Part shown: positions 1 through 10,785 of the stretch, one piece after another
Numbering within the stretch: the stretch's first letter is position 1
Layout: each line of letters begins with the position of its first letter
DNA from: Laetiporus sulphureus 93-53
Taxonomy: Eukaryota; Basidiomycota; Agaricomycetes; Polyporales; Laetiporaceae
Reading direction: 5' to 3'
Assembly: GCF_001632365.1 (NCBI RefSeq)
Contig: NW_024468548.1
Span: 134,446 to 198,445, forward strand
DNA: 64,000 nucleotides
Made by a program: the position numbers and the translations under genes
The notes under the pieces: model-generated
What the model was told of the DNA's origin: nothing
Databases searched by the model: none
The model's input: only the letters and a program-made list of their open reading frames with translations

Positions 1-87
1 CACGTGCAACGTAAACTGTCACGTGACCATGAAGCGCTGAAACCGTAACACATTGGCACATGGGCAGAGTACACCAGGAAACTGGAA

Positions 88-882
88 ATGGCATACAAGA
101 CACTTGACTCAAAGCACACGGCACAATCCCTGCTAGATGCACACTGCGCAATACACCACAAGACGATGATTGCTTTCGCGGAGAATTTCAGGGCCTACGC
201 CCCCGAATCAGGATACTCCGATGAAGATTTAATCATCAAAATCAGGGAACAATGGTCAACCCACATTCAGATGGTCATGTCGGTAATGGAGACTTTAGAC
301 CCTTCGAAGATTCCAACCACTTGAATGGATTATCTCGAGTTCTGCCTGGAGATAGAAATTAAACATCTCCAGCAAATATCGGGCAACAATTCTACTGGAC
401 AGACCACAGCAACAAAGGTGACCGCTCCCAAGGACCCCAACGCCATGGACACTAGTGCACGAATCGCTCATGAACTTTCCCCGGAACAAGACAGGTGGCT
501 GGCAAATAAACTATGTTTATTTTGCAGAAAGCACACCTACGAACAAGGAAAGCGATGTCCCTCTCCTAAGCCAGAATACAAGGACAAGCGGTTTCAGACA
601 TGATCCACCCCAAAGCAAGGAAAAGAAAAGGGCAAGGTGACCAACGTGCGACAAGTGGAGGAAGAAAGTAGCACGGCATCATCATCTCAAATTGCAGCAT
701 TGGAACAAGCAATTGCTGCACTTTGTGGGATGAGCACGACCTCGACTACTCCACCATCCAGCAAGGGCAAGGCGAAAAGCTCAAACGCAGCATCAACGGC
801 ATCGGCATCTATGGTCAAGAACACCAATGCGAGAATCCTCGAGCTGGATAAATTCTCGGAGGATTTTCTGTATGAAGTGTAG
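88..882 (+). pseudogene. gag remnant of element A
   Basis: One frame runs through the region and is interrupted by TGA at 322–324 and 601–603 before a TAG at 880–882. The piece around residues 130–165 carries a cysteine/histidine knuckle beginning LCLFCRKH and ending in RC, flanked by basic residues, as in the nucleocapsid part of Gypsy gag. The matching part of element B reads LCVHCGKH. Downstream is a Ser/Thr/Ala-rich linker. The N-terminal capsid part is incomplete because the element starts outside the window. The last stop (880) falls at nearly the same place as the last gag stop in element B and may be the true gag terminus. Confidence 0.8.
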
Positions 883-923
883 ACGAGTCTGGCACTACAC
901 TTCAGGACAATTGTATTAGTACC

Positions 924-3900
924 GTGAGAACGAATGTACCTAGTGACCATCTATATATTGCGTCTGCAGGTTTTTCTAAACATTCGATCGAATTGTCAAT
1001 AAGATTCGTATCACGGGAAGTCCAGACAATGGCACTATTGGATTCTGGAGCGTTCTCTTGTTATATCGATCAGAGATTCACTGAAAAGCATGGGTTTAAG
1101 ATGATACCACTAAACCATGAAATCAGAATCCTCAACGCAGACGCCAGCCCTAACAAGGGGGTGCAATTACTCATCATGTAGTCACAAGCATCTTAATCGG
1201 GGGGCACCGATCAACTGAGAGTTTGCTCGTCACAAACCTCGGATGCATGTCAATGATCCTTGGCATGAAGTTCTTACAAGAACATAACCCCCGAGTTGAC
1301 TGGGAACATAGAGAGGTCACGTTCTCAAGATGCAGACACACGAGGAAGCAATGAGTCAGAATAAGTGAAGAAGAAGTCAACCTTCTATCGCAACCTCGAC
1401 TTGAAGATGAAGCAATTCTTTCTGACGTACATCAGGATGACGGGTGGGATCAGGAAGACAGCTTCATCAACTGAATAGACTTGCAAGACCAGGATCTTCG
1501 TAACATGGTGCACGACATCCTAGGCATAAGCAAGAAGGTAAAGGAGCATTTGAGAGAACAGCCGGCAGAAGAGACACAGGACAAAGAATATTGGTCCAAA
1601 TTCGTCCCTCCAGAATTTCATCAATTCAGAGATGTAATCTTGAAGAAGAGCTCAGAAAGAATGCTGATGCGTAAGCCCTATGATCATGCAATAGATCTTG
1701 TCCCAGACGCAGCAACCCCGAGACTGGCAAAAGTCTACCCTATGTCTTTACGAGAGAAGAATTCGCTTGACGAATGGATTAACGGTGAATTGGCCAAAGG
1801 CTATATTCAACCATCCAAATCCTCTTACGCCGCTCCGGTATTTTTTGTCAAGAAAAAGGATGGCTCTCTTAGACTTGTCCAAGACTACAGGGCATTAAAC
1901 AGCATCACCAAGAAGAACAAGTTCCCACTCCCCCGAATCAATGATCTCATTGACGGGCTCTCAAGAGCTAGTATATTCACTACACTAGACCTGAGATGGG
2001 GGTACAACAATGTACGCCTTTGCAAGGGGGATGAGGAAAAAGCAGCGTTCATTACCCATCGAGGATTATTTGAACCCACTGTAATGTACTTCAGATTCTG
2101 TAACGCCCCTAGCACTTTCCAGGCCATGATGAATAATGTCTTAGATGATCTCATTCACACTGGAAAGGTGGCAGTCTATATAGATGATATCATAATCTTT
2201 ACAGATAACCAAGAGGAACACAACCGTCTAACCAAAGAAGTTCTCCAACGACTCAGAGACAATGACCTATTCGTGAAACCAGAAAAGTGCCACTTTGCGA
2301 CCACTTTTGTCAAGTTTCTCGGACTCATAATCTCAAAAGGGTCAATATAGATGGACTCGGAAAAGGTCGATGGTGTGCTCAAATGGCCGGTGCCCACCAA
2401 GGTAAAGCAGGTGCAAGCATTCCTTGGTCTGGCAAATTTCTATCGACAATGCATCAAGGATTTCGGATCGATGACCCGACCCTTGACTCTATTAACATGT
2501 AAGGATGCACCGTGGAAATGAGAAGACCCTCAACAAAAGGCATTCGAGGCCCTCAAAACTGCATTCACTTCTGCCCCAATTCTAGCACTCCCTAACGCAA
2601 TCTGTCCCTTTAGATTAGAAACGGATGCCTTGGACTTTGCCACAGGTGCAGTCCTTGAACAGTTGGGAGAAGACGAGCTCTGGCATCCTGTCGCTTACTA
2701 CTCCAAGTCACTCAATGAACACGAGCAAAACTATGAGATTTATGACAAGGAAATGCTAGCCATCATTCGGGCATTAGAAGAGTACAGGCAATACTTTGAA
2801 GGACACCCGCACCTGGTTGAGATATGGTCGGATCACCTTAATCTTACCTATTTTTGACAAGCTCAGACATTGATCAGACGGCAAGCTCGATGGTCAATTT
2901 ACCTTACCCGATTTAATTTCATTCTTCGTCACTGCCCTGGAAAGACAATGATGCATGCCGATCCTCTGTCCAGGAGGCCAGATCATGAGAAGGGGGTGAG
3001 CAATGATAATTTAGGGCAAACTTTGCTTCGGCCCAAATATTTTGTCATCCACGCGATCTCAGCCACTCATTCCTCTGAAGTTGACAATGCAGAACTTCTA
3101 GAAAGAGTGAAATCGGCACTACAAGACGATGAAATGACCAAAGATTACCAGCACCTACTAAAAACTGGCAAGCGAGAGTTCAGAAAAGACCTCCAGGAGT
3201 GGAACTTCGAGCAAGGATTGCTGCTCAGAAGAGGAAAGGTCTATGTTCCAAAAGACTCTACGCTGTGGAATGAGCTGATCAAGCTACATCACGATATCTC
3301 CACGGCCGGGCACCCTGGATGATGGAAGATGCAAGAGCTGATTAGCAGGAATTACTGGTGGCCAGGGCTCACCATTGATGTAAAGAAGTACGTCCAAGGC
3401 TGCGTAACTTGTCAAAGAAACAAGATGAGCAAGCAGAAGCCTTACGGACTGTTACAACCTAATCCAGTACCAGAAGGGCCTTGGGAAATGGTTACATGTG
3501 ACCTGATTACACAATTACTGCCAAGCCCAGATCATAGGGGAGAAAAGAAGACGGCCATTTTGGTAGTCGTCAACAGATTCACTAAACATGCACACTTCTA
3601 CCCAGTAGATGACATGGTGACAGCATCTCAAGTAGTGTCGATTTTCTACACTGAAGTATTCAAACTCCACGGAATTCTCCGGCAGATCATATTTGATCGA
3701 GGCACACAGTTCTCAGCCAAGCTATTCCAGAAGTTCTGCCAGAAACTTCACATCAAATTCACGATGTCTACAGCCTATCACCCTGAAATGGATGGACAGA
3801 CTGAATGAGTCAATCAAATTCTGGAGCAATATTTGCGCATGTATTGCAACTACCGACAAACTGATTGGGTCACACTATTGCCCACAGCGGAATTTGCATA

Positions 3901-4990
3901 GAACAATCAAGCTTCAGAATCGACAGGTCTGTCCCCATTTTTCATTGAGCATGGTTGACACCCCCGCATGGCACCAGACGTACTGGAAGGGATACAACAT
4001 CCATCCCTGGAACACTTATTCCACAACCGTGATCAAGCACAGGAACAAGCACATGCTGCTCTATCATTAGCAGCAGAAAGAATGAAATGGTATTTTGATC
4101 TCAAAAAGCAGGACGTTCCTTTCAAAGTAGGAGACGAAGTGCTCATTCGAGGAAAAGATCTCCATGTAAAGGTCAAAAGTCAAAAACTTGCAACTCAGAA
4201 CTATGGACCATTCAAAATCCTCGAAAAAATTGGAACCGTATCATTCAAACTGCAATTATCAGTGGATATGAAGCTACATCCAGTGTTTTATGCTTCTAAG
4301 CTTATAATGTTTCATCAAGACTCTATTCCCAGATGCGTACCTCCCCCTAACCCCCCAGTCATCATAGACAGAGAGGAAGAATGGGATGTGGAGGACATCC
4401 TGGATTCTAGAGTCAGGTACAACAAAACCCAGTATCTCGTCAAGTGGTCAGACTATGACCACAGCGACAATACATGGGAACCTCTGGAAAACCTCACGAA
4501 TGTCAAAGACAAAGTAGAGGAATTCCATCAGACACACCCAGATGCTCCAAGAGCAAAGCCGCGAACACGCAAAGCACACAAAATCGCTTTGTCTGACCAC
4601 CCTGATGAATTCATGTTCTTTTTTTGCACCCATCCAAATGCCCGAGCACCCTACAAGGGATCTCCAGAAGCTGTAGGGTGGGATGTCAAGTCCATACAAG
4701 ACATAGACATTCCCCCACATGCCAGAATGCTCATTGGCACCGGGCTTGCGATTGACCCCCCAAAGTTGACATACATTCGAGTGGCCCCCCGAAGTGGGCT
4801 AGCCCTCAAAGGCATTGATGCCGCAGCAGGGGTAATTGATCCAGACTACACAGGGGAAATCAAGGTGCTTCTCGTTAATACGACCAGCAAACCATTCGAG
4901 GTCAGGACAGGTGATCATGTCACCCAACTCATATGCGAACGCTATGCTCCAGGAATCATTTTGGAGGCAGATAGTTCACTCGCAAAGTGA
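924..4990 (+). pseudogene. pol remnant of element A: protease, RT, RNase H, integrase, chromodomain, dUTPase-like
   Basis: The protease active site reads LLDSGAFSCY near 1035; a shift near a G-run at about 1157 moves the rest into another frame. From about 1190 to 4990 a single frame holds RT ([18 protein letters not shown] near 1840; catalytic YIDD near 2180), RNase H (about 2610–2860), the integrase zinc finger (HH near 3290, CVTC near 3400), the integrase core with DLIT, FDRGTQ and the downstream Glu, and a chromodomain (about 4380–4545, EEWDVEDILD then YLVKWSDYDHSDNTWEP). It ends with a dUTPase-like domain. Stops lie at 1352, 1472, 2348, 2519, 2855, 3320, 3806, 3899 and 3956, all TGA or TAG. 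The absence of later frameshifts suggests decay by point mutation of a once complete polyprotein. Confidence 0.92.
4650..4990 (+). other. dUTPase-like domain at the C-terminus of element A pol
   Basis: After the chromodomain, the same frame continues into a segment with four of the five ordered motifs of trimeric dUTPases: VGWDVKS (motif 1), PRSGLALK (motif 2), GVIDPDYTGEI (motif 3, with the tyrosine and aspartates of the uracil pocket) and GDHVTQLI (motif 4). dUTPase hydrolyses dUTP and keeps uracil out of new DNA. Several retroviruses encode one to protect reverse transcripts. The glycine-rich fifth motif, which closes over the phosphates, is not seen before the stop at 4988–4990. The domain is therefore either truncated or relies on a neighbouring subunit. 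Assignment by motif is strong; activity is unknown. Confidence 0.85.
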
Positions 4991-5036
4991 ACCATATGAG
5001 GCGCCAAAGGCTTTGGCTCATCAGGACGATGAACCT

Positions 5037-5050
5037 TGAGAAGAGGGTGA
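5037..5050 (+). other. polypurine tract of element A
   Basis: A purine-rich stretch (GAGAAGAGGGTGA) lies directly before the TGTCACAG that opens the 3' LTR. This is the expected place for the plus-strand primer of reverse transcription, and it fixes the LTR boundary. Confidence 0.65.
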
Positions 5051-5709
5051 TGTCACAGTTTTTACCTGACAAGTCAATATAGGAACAAATGCTATTAGAA
5101 GCATATCATTTTTCATCATTTCTCGTCGCACAAGAATCACGTGACCTAATGGAAGATAAGATAACAAGGCATCTAGTCACATGACCTCGGATCTCCCTCG
5201 GCATTGTCACGTGACACTGAACTTCTCGGCATGACGTCATATGTCGCAATCGCCATGATGCCATATTGCGTGCTCAAGAGGAGCCCCATCTCCGTGGGTT
5301 ATTATTAGGCAGCCAATCAGGATAATTGGAACATGTTGTACGATTGTAGCACTGACCAGTAGAGTAGCGTGTGACTCACTTACATGATACTGTATAGTAG
5401 CTAGACAATCATGTATATAAGGACCAGCGAGATGAGGAGGAGACCTCAGTCTTATTCTCCTTCGTCCACCACTACCATCACAGAGGGGTCTTACCAGACA
5501 CTCTCAGTGTGCTATACATCTCTTTGCATCCTCACCTGTGTGATAGCACCTCTCGCCTCATCAGTAAGTCTTACTCTGCGACTAGCGACTGGGCCTCATC
5601 AGTGGGCACGTCGTATCGCCACAGCTCGTCACTGTAGGCTCTTAGCCAGGAGGCCCTCAAGGGGACTCTAGTTTTGGTTATCTATCTTTGTCATCGGCGT
5701 GCCGTGACA
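5051..5709 (+). repeat. 3' LTR of element A (659 bp)
   Basis: It starts with TGTCACAG right after the purine tract and ends with TGCCGTGACA, so the ends form the inverted TG...CA termini (TGTCAC/GTGACA) of an LTR. A TATA box (5414–5420) and the sequence after it resemble the matching part of the element B LTR. Beyond 5709 the sequence switches at once to minus-strand RT of element B. The 5' LTR and the target-site duplication cannot be seen in this window. Confidence 0.88.
5414..5420 (+). promoter_or_regulatory. TATA box in element A LTR
   Basis: TATATAA inside the LTR, followed by GGACCAGCGAGATGAGGAGG and a CTCAGTCTTATTCTCC stretch. The same arrangement occurs in the minus-strand LTR of element B. 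Conservation between two otherwise diverged LTRs supports it as the core promoter that sets the U3/R boundary. Confidence 0.6.
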
Positions 5710-6021
5710 GCTAGCTTGTGAGAGTCTGTCGATGAGGTCCGAAATATGTGAAATTGGGAACTTGTTCTTCTTTGTTACTGCATTGAGGTTCCTGTAGTCT
5801 TGTACTAACCTCAGTGAGCCATCTTTCTTTTTGATGAAGAACACAGGTGCTGCTGTTGGACTCCTTGATCTCTTGATGTATCCCTTGGCCAACTCTTGGT
5901 CTATCCACGTGTCGAGCGAATTCCTTTTCTGTAAGTTCATAGGATATAACTTTGCCGGGCGTGGTAATGATGCCTCTGGAACAAGTTTGATTGGATGATC
6001 ATAGGGCTTTCTTGTGAGCAT
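5710..6021 (-). pseudogene. reverse transcriptase N-terminal fragment, element B
   Basis: The minus-strand frame reads the fingers part of a Gypsy [15 protein letters not shown], then [11 protein letters not shown], then [28 protein letters not shown] and [10 protein letters not shown]. The catalytic YxDD region is missing because element A interrupts the gene at 5710. About 100 residues remain. Over this part it aligns without gaps to element A's RT, so the two are from the same lineage. Confidence 0.93.
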
Positions 6022-6373
6022 TCATTGTGACTGCTTCTTGGAGAACACATCACCATACTCGTGGAAGTGTTTGGGGACATAGGCTGACCAGTAGTCATTG
6101 TCCTGTTCTCCATTTTATGGTGCTCTGTCCTGATTCCTCTTGGTATTGAGACCCATGATGAGTGATGAGACCCATGATGAGTGATGCTACGGCTTGTGCA
6201 TCAGGGTTATCTGATAATGATACCCATTTAATGAAGCTGTCCATGTCGTTCCAGTTGTCACCTAACTCCTGGGAACTGACAAACTCCATTAAGTCTTTGA
6301 TGTGGGGGATGTTTGTGTCTTCCAGGTCCTCCTTCTGGACTGCTACCTGTGAGGGTGCGCATCTGTGTGGGCA

Positions 6374-6700
6374 TCAGGTGAATTCGATGTTGAGTTTTCC
6401 CCAATCCACTTTGGGATTGTGCTCCTTGAGAAAACTCATGCCTAGTATAATGTCCTTGTGGCCTATGTCGGTGACCAGAAGACTTTGTCTGCTTGTATGG
6501 TTTCTGATAGTTATACTTAGAAGAACCCTTTTCTTAATAGTTTCACCCTTGTTGTGAGATGCATCTGCATTGTAGACCCTGATCTCTTTCTCAAGAGAGA
6601 TTGTAGCAAGATTCAACTGATCGACCAGCTGTGGGTTAATGTAACATGAATATGCTTCTGAATCGAGGAGCGCCTCAGTCTGGACTTCCCTTACTCCCTG
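6374..6700 (-). pseudogene. aspartic protease fragment, element B
   Basis: The minus-strand reading gives ALLDSEAYSCYINPQLV followed by EIRVYNADASHNKGE and then DIGHKDIILGMSFLKEHNP, the retropepsin pattern also found in element A (ALLDSGAFSCYI, GMKFLQEHNP). The catalytic triad Asp-Ser-Gly of A is Asp-Ser-Glu here, a change explained by one G-to-A transition. The protease is probably dead. It is in a different frame from both gag and RT. Confidence 0.85.
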
Positions 6701-6831
6701 TCTGAGGTGAACAGGTAAATCGATCGCATGTTTTGATGAACCAGTTGATGCAATATAGAGAAAACTTGATACTGGTACATGCGAGAGCGAGTAGGTACTA
6801 TTACAATGTCTATGGAAACTCTGGCCAGACC

Positions 6832-8421
6832 TCAGAGAACCCGCCGAAGAAAATCCTCATCACTTTCCACCTTCGTGATCCTAGCTGCTTCGATAGCTGG
6901 TTCCGGTTCTGCCTCCTTATCCTTCGCATCATAGCTGGCGAGGAAGGCTTGGACTGCTTCTTCTCTCACCTTGCTGTTATCGAAACTGGTTGATGCCACT
7001 GGTGTGATTACTGCCCTGGTCACTTGTCCCCATCTCAGCATTTTGAGTTTGCCTTTGTACTTGGGGTCCAGGCAATGTTGCTTGAATATGAAGGGATGTT
7101 TTCCACAGTGTACACAGAGCTTCCTTTCCAGCCAGCCTTCTTGTTCCTTGGTGAGTTGGGACACATGGTCCACGTCCATTGCATTAGGATCTTTTCGGGC
7201 TCTTGGTGCCTGCGATGATGATGCCGTTGTTGTTCCGTGCTGTCCTGCCTTGTTGGCTCTGAACTTGGACTGGAGTTGGAGGCATAGGTCGAGATATTCT
7301 GGTCATGTGGTCGGGTCGGCGATACCTAAGCTGTCTCGTGTCACCATTGCTTGACATATGTCCTTGTCTCGATGTTCAGCGATGTATCCGATGAGTGCAG
7401 TGTGCCCTAAGTTGGTCTTAGTGGCCCATTGGTGGAACTTTTCTGCGAAGGAGACCATGGTGAGGTAGGTCTTTGCGCAGATCTTCTTCAAGTGCTGTTG
7501 TGCATTTTTGTCTGGGTCGAGGGTCCTGTAGTTGACTTTGAGAATATCGACGAAGTTTTCCCAAGTACCGAGTGCTTGCCATGCTGCTGCCTTGGTCATG
7601 TATTCTGACATGTAGGTGAATGCACCTCCTTCAAGGTGCAGTAGTGCTGTGGTAATCTTGCGCTCGTTATCATTGATCTCATTCCACCGCATCCAGATGC
7701 TGAGTTGTTGGAGCCAGTCCTCCAGACTTCCTTTGCCCGAGTAGTGTGGAGGTTCAACTATCTTGATGTGCAGTTTGTGCAGTTGGACCATGCCGGAGGT
7801 GTGACCTTGCATCATTGTGACGCCGCTTGCTTTGAGTGAAGCTAACTCGTGATGCAGCTCGGTATACTCACTGCCTAGTTCCATCATCTTCTTCCCCATG
7901 TCTAACATAGCTCCCTGTGTGCTTGTGATTTCATCGTTTAGGATGACCATGTGTGTGTCCTGAGCTCTAATCTTGTCTGAGAGTTTCTCATTCTCGGACT
8001 TGAGTATCACCTCCTTCAGTCGTCGCTCTGTTTAAGCTGACACAATTGAGGCTTCAAGAATTCTTTTGTGCTCATACATCTTGTCACTGAGTACATTGTA
8101 CATTTTCTTGAGCTCATTGTCGACTAATGACTTCATGATGATGATCACCCATTCGCGAATATTGTCGGGGACTTCACTGGGTGCAGACTGTCTGATGACA
8201 TTTTCAAGATGCTCATACTGATTTCCATCATATGACCATGCAGGGGGTATGTAGGCGGGGAGGAGTGATGGAGTCAGGAATGGTAGTCCTCCGAGTTGTG
8301 ACGTGGAGTCTTGTGATGTTAGCTCCGGCAATGCTTGTCTTGAGGCATGAGGTGTGCTTCCGTCATGCACTTCAATGTTTGGTCGCATTATATCCTGCAT
8401 TCTCTGTGCGAATGTAGACAT
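6832..8421 (-). pseudogene. gag of element B
   Basis: One frame extends from ATG at 8421 to TGA at 6832–6834, about 530 codons, interrupted only by TAA at 8032–8034 and TGA at 7303–7305. It begins with an STFAQRMQDIM segment, has a heptad-rich, probably coiled-coil part (about 7850–8010), then a capsid-like part with IVEPPHYSGKGSLEDWLQQL. It ends with the knuckle LCVHCGKHPFIFKQHC and an acidic tail. This is the usual order of Gypsy gag. Without its two internal stops it would be full length, so decay is by point mutation. Confidence 0.85.
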
Positions 8422-9347
8422 TTAGGCATGACCAGATTCTGACATTGTGCGAATGTGACTATGTAAAGATAAATCCTAGATATCCTTTATCCTTTACTTC
8501 ACATAGCCCTCTGACTATCTCATCTAGTCTCTGCTGTTTCCCAATTTCCCTGAAATTGACTCTGCCTATCTCCAAACAGCACATGTTAATGACCTGCTTC
8601 TCGATGAAAGTGTATTCACGAGTTCCCGTGTAAAGGTCTGCGCAGACCTTGTCTAACTTCGATGCGAGGAGTTGTACCTTCTTTCATTTATTCTGATTGA
8701 TTCTTTCCCAGAATGCTCCTAGTATCGATTGCAGTCTGAAGCAGGTGGCTGAGACCTGCTTCTTGAGTGTTTTGATATGGATGGTGGGTCTGACTCTGGA
8801 TGGGAGAGGGTGGATAGGTCATGTGTGTGTCTTGACAAAGTTGAGTAGAGGTCATACTGGCTGTGGGGCAACAATGATGGGGGGAGCGGCATTGCTAGTG
8901 ATGATCTCAGGTGGTGGTCTTGGCTTTTGACTGCCTGTGGTGAGATGTCTGGCCCTGGGCTTATATCGTTCGAGTGGGGAGAGTATGACTGTGAGGTCAG
9001 TGAATGATGCCTTGGACCCTGATGTGCGTGGTGTCGACTACCCATGCTGCTGCTCTCTGACAATTTGTAGATGAAGCTCCTAGGAATGCTAGAGTGAGGA
9101 GTCTTCCTCACTCCTTGTTGGTCTTGTGGCATTTGTAGCTGGCATAGGGATCTTCTGCCTTGGTGGCCTTGCACTTTGCTGCCTTGGGCTGCTCAGTGTC
9201 TTGCTGAGGCTCATGCCTGGTAGAAGTCAGGTTGGAATGTGTGTCAAAAAAGCCGCATGCTTTGGTTGAAACTGCTTGCACTGAAAATATGTGGCCGCTT
9301 GTGTTAAACACTAAGCAGGGGTGCAGAAAATGTCAGATTGTTTCTAA
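8422..9347 (-). other. leader between the LTR and gag ATG, element B
   Basis: About 926 bases lie between the proposed LTR edge and the gag ATG. Minus-strand open stretches (for example 9174–8719, Ser/His/Pro-rich) exist, but no domain was recognised. They may be an N-terminal extension of gag or untranslated leader. No convincing tRNA primer-binding site starting TGG was seen next to the LTR edge. Confidence 0.4.
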
Positions 9348-10066
9348 TGTCACAGCACTGCTGGACAAGAAATCAAGAAGACTGAAAAAGAAATGGTCAT
9401 ATGGAACATGCCGCCCTGATCCCCCTGATCCCAAATGATTCCCCTGATCCCTTAAGTGGCTTGAGAGCCTAACACTTACTTGTTGTTGAAGCAAGTGTAT
9501 GAAAGGGTGAGAGATATATGCAGGAGCTTGGAAAGCTCAGTGGATGCTACGGGAGTAGATGAGGAGAAACAATCTGAGGTTTCGTCCTCTATATGCTGGT
9601 CTTATATACATGTACAGCAGGCTGTCTTACCTAAGCTACCTATCTACGGGTATAAGCTAATGGCTGTACATGAAATAATGAAATGTCTGGAAGTAGAACA
9701 ATAGGTGGGAAGATCGATGGCTGCTACAGCAACATGTGCGAACATTGTGCCTATCTTGATTCACCTTTGTTCTCTGGTGAGAACATCATGCCTATCTGGG
9801 CTTCTGGCTAAAGTAATAGGAAGCAGATGGCCAATGTGTAACAATAGTCCTTGCTCCCTTTGTTCTCAAATGGGTGCCTCTATTGTGTCCTGGAATAGAC
9901 AGGCCCGACTGTATCATCTGCGGGTCTGGGCCATAACATGTGATGTGGACTATCATCTGATCTCCACGTGTCGTGTCTGTGGCTAAGTGGCATGGGATAT
10001 TGGTGAAGCACGTGATCTGTGGCATGAGAATAGTCATGTGCGGACTTTGTGGTGAAATCTGTGACA
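9348..10066 (-). repeat. 5' LTR of element B (about 719 bp)
   Basis: Read on the minus strand it opens with TGTCACAG (edge at 10066) and closes with CTGTGACA (edge at 9348), the same terminal inverted octamer that opens element A's LTR. Inside, a TATATAA box is followed by GACCAGC and a CCTCAG/TTCTCC segment that parallels the A LTR. A short tandem of CCCCTGATC units lies near 9415–9450. The edges are read by eye. No partner LTR is in the window to confirm them. Confidence 0.65.
9602..9608 (-). promoter_or_regulatory. TATA box in element B LTR
   Basis: Minus-strand TATATAA preceded by ATG and followed by GACCAGC, matching the TATA context of element A's LTR. It is a likely start for the element's RNA. 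Confidence 0.5.
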
Positions 10067-10515
10067 GTCCGGCAGTTGACTTGTGACGCAGAGCATGTCA
10101 GTACTTTGAATTTGTTGAAGCAGATCCTTTCCATGCTCAAAAGAATGAAAAATGTAAGCTACTGCAATATTGAATTGCAGCATTCGTACCTAATTCCCAG
10201 TCAGCAGAACCTCTATGCCACAGAACTCGATCTAAAGCATATCGTGCTCTTAGGGATCCTTCAAGTTTTCAATGCAAGCATTCAGCTTGTGTTTGCTTTT
10301 GAGGCTTGAAGGTCATTATCATGTGTCTGCCTGTAGATTTACTGCTTGCAAATGCCATAGTGTAAGTTTTCTCTAGGATTTGATGCATGATATCTCACAC
10401 AATGCATTGCATCACTAGTGAGTGACCATGTATCCTCAGCTCCTGACTGGCAATATTGCACAATGCAATGCAATGCGGAGAATGCACACCAGACTTCTGT
10501 ATTCGTACTCATTAC

Positions 10516-10785
10516 TCTAGAAAATTCTGGTGTGACAAGGGTGTTAGCTAGCTGGCACCTTCCCATCTCATGGGCACAAGGGAGTGAGAGGCTGATGAGG
10601 CCACAAATGACTGGGGCCTATGGTACTACAGATGCATACTTATATGTCTTTTCCACCCTTCCGTACCTGTTCGCTCTGTTTTCAGGTACTGCCTGTAATG
10701 TGTTTCAGCTGTCACTTGGCACTTGTCCGTCCTGATGCATTGAGTGCATTCTACCGAAAGTGCCGTTGGTCGGCCACTTCCAACA
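10516..10785. repeat. 270-bp direct repeat, copy 1
   Basis: Begins TCTAGAAAATTCTGG and ends CGGCCACTTCCAACA. A second copy at 11228–11497 matches along its whole length with scattered, mostly transition differences. From 10531 it could be read as a small LTR (TG...CA). The two copies flank 442 bases without a recognised gene, so a short non-autonomous LTR element (TRIM type) is possible. No matching target duplication was seen. Between the copies, the motif CCTGGGCATCAGCGC occurs twice in tandem (about 11007–11050). Confidence 0.85.

Larger units (their letters stand above)
1..5709 (+). mobile_element. Ty3/Gypsy chromovirus, element A (5' end outside window)
   Basis: A long terminal repeat retrotransposon read on the plus strand. 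In order it shows gag with a cysteine-rich knuckle, an aspartic protease, reverse transcriptase, RNase H, integrase with an HHCC zinc finger, a chromodomain, a dUTPase-like domain, a purine-rich tract and a complete 3' LTR. The protease-RT-RNase H-integrase order is that of Ty3/Gypsy elements, and the chromodomain places it among the chromoviruses. The 5' LTR and the start of gag lie left of position 1. It ends at 5709 exactly where minus-strand RT sequence of another element begins, so it is inserted in that element. It is not functional as read, because stops interrupt gag and pol. Confidence 0.93.
5710..10066 (-). mobile_element. Ty3/Gypsy element B, interrupted by element A
   Basis: A second Gypsy retrotransposon read on the minus strand: LTR (about 10066–9348), leader, gag (8421–6832), protease (about 6700–6374) and the first part of RT (about 6021–5710). 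The RT reading stops after LSQAS, exactly where element A's LTR begins. The rest of RT, RNase H, integrase and the 3' LTR should lie left of element A outside the window. B is related to A: the RT starts share [19 protein letters not shown] and KKNKFP, and both gags share DPNAMD and the knuckle. B is the older insertion because A interrupts it. Confidence 0.9.
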
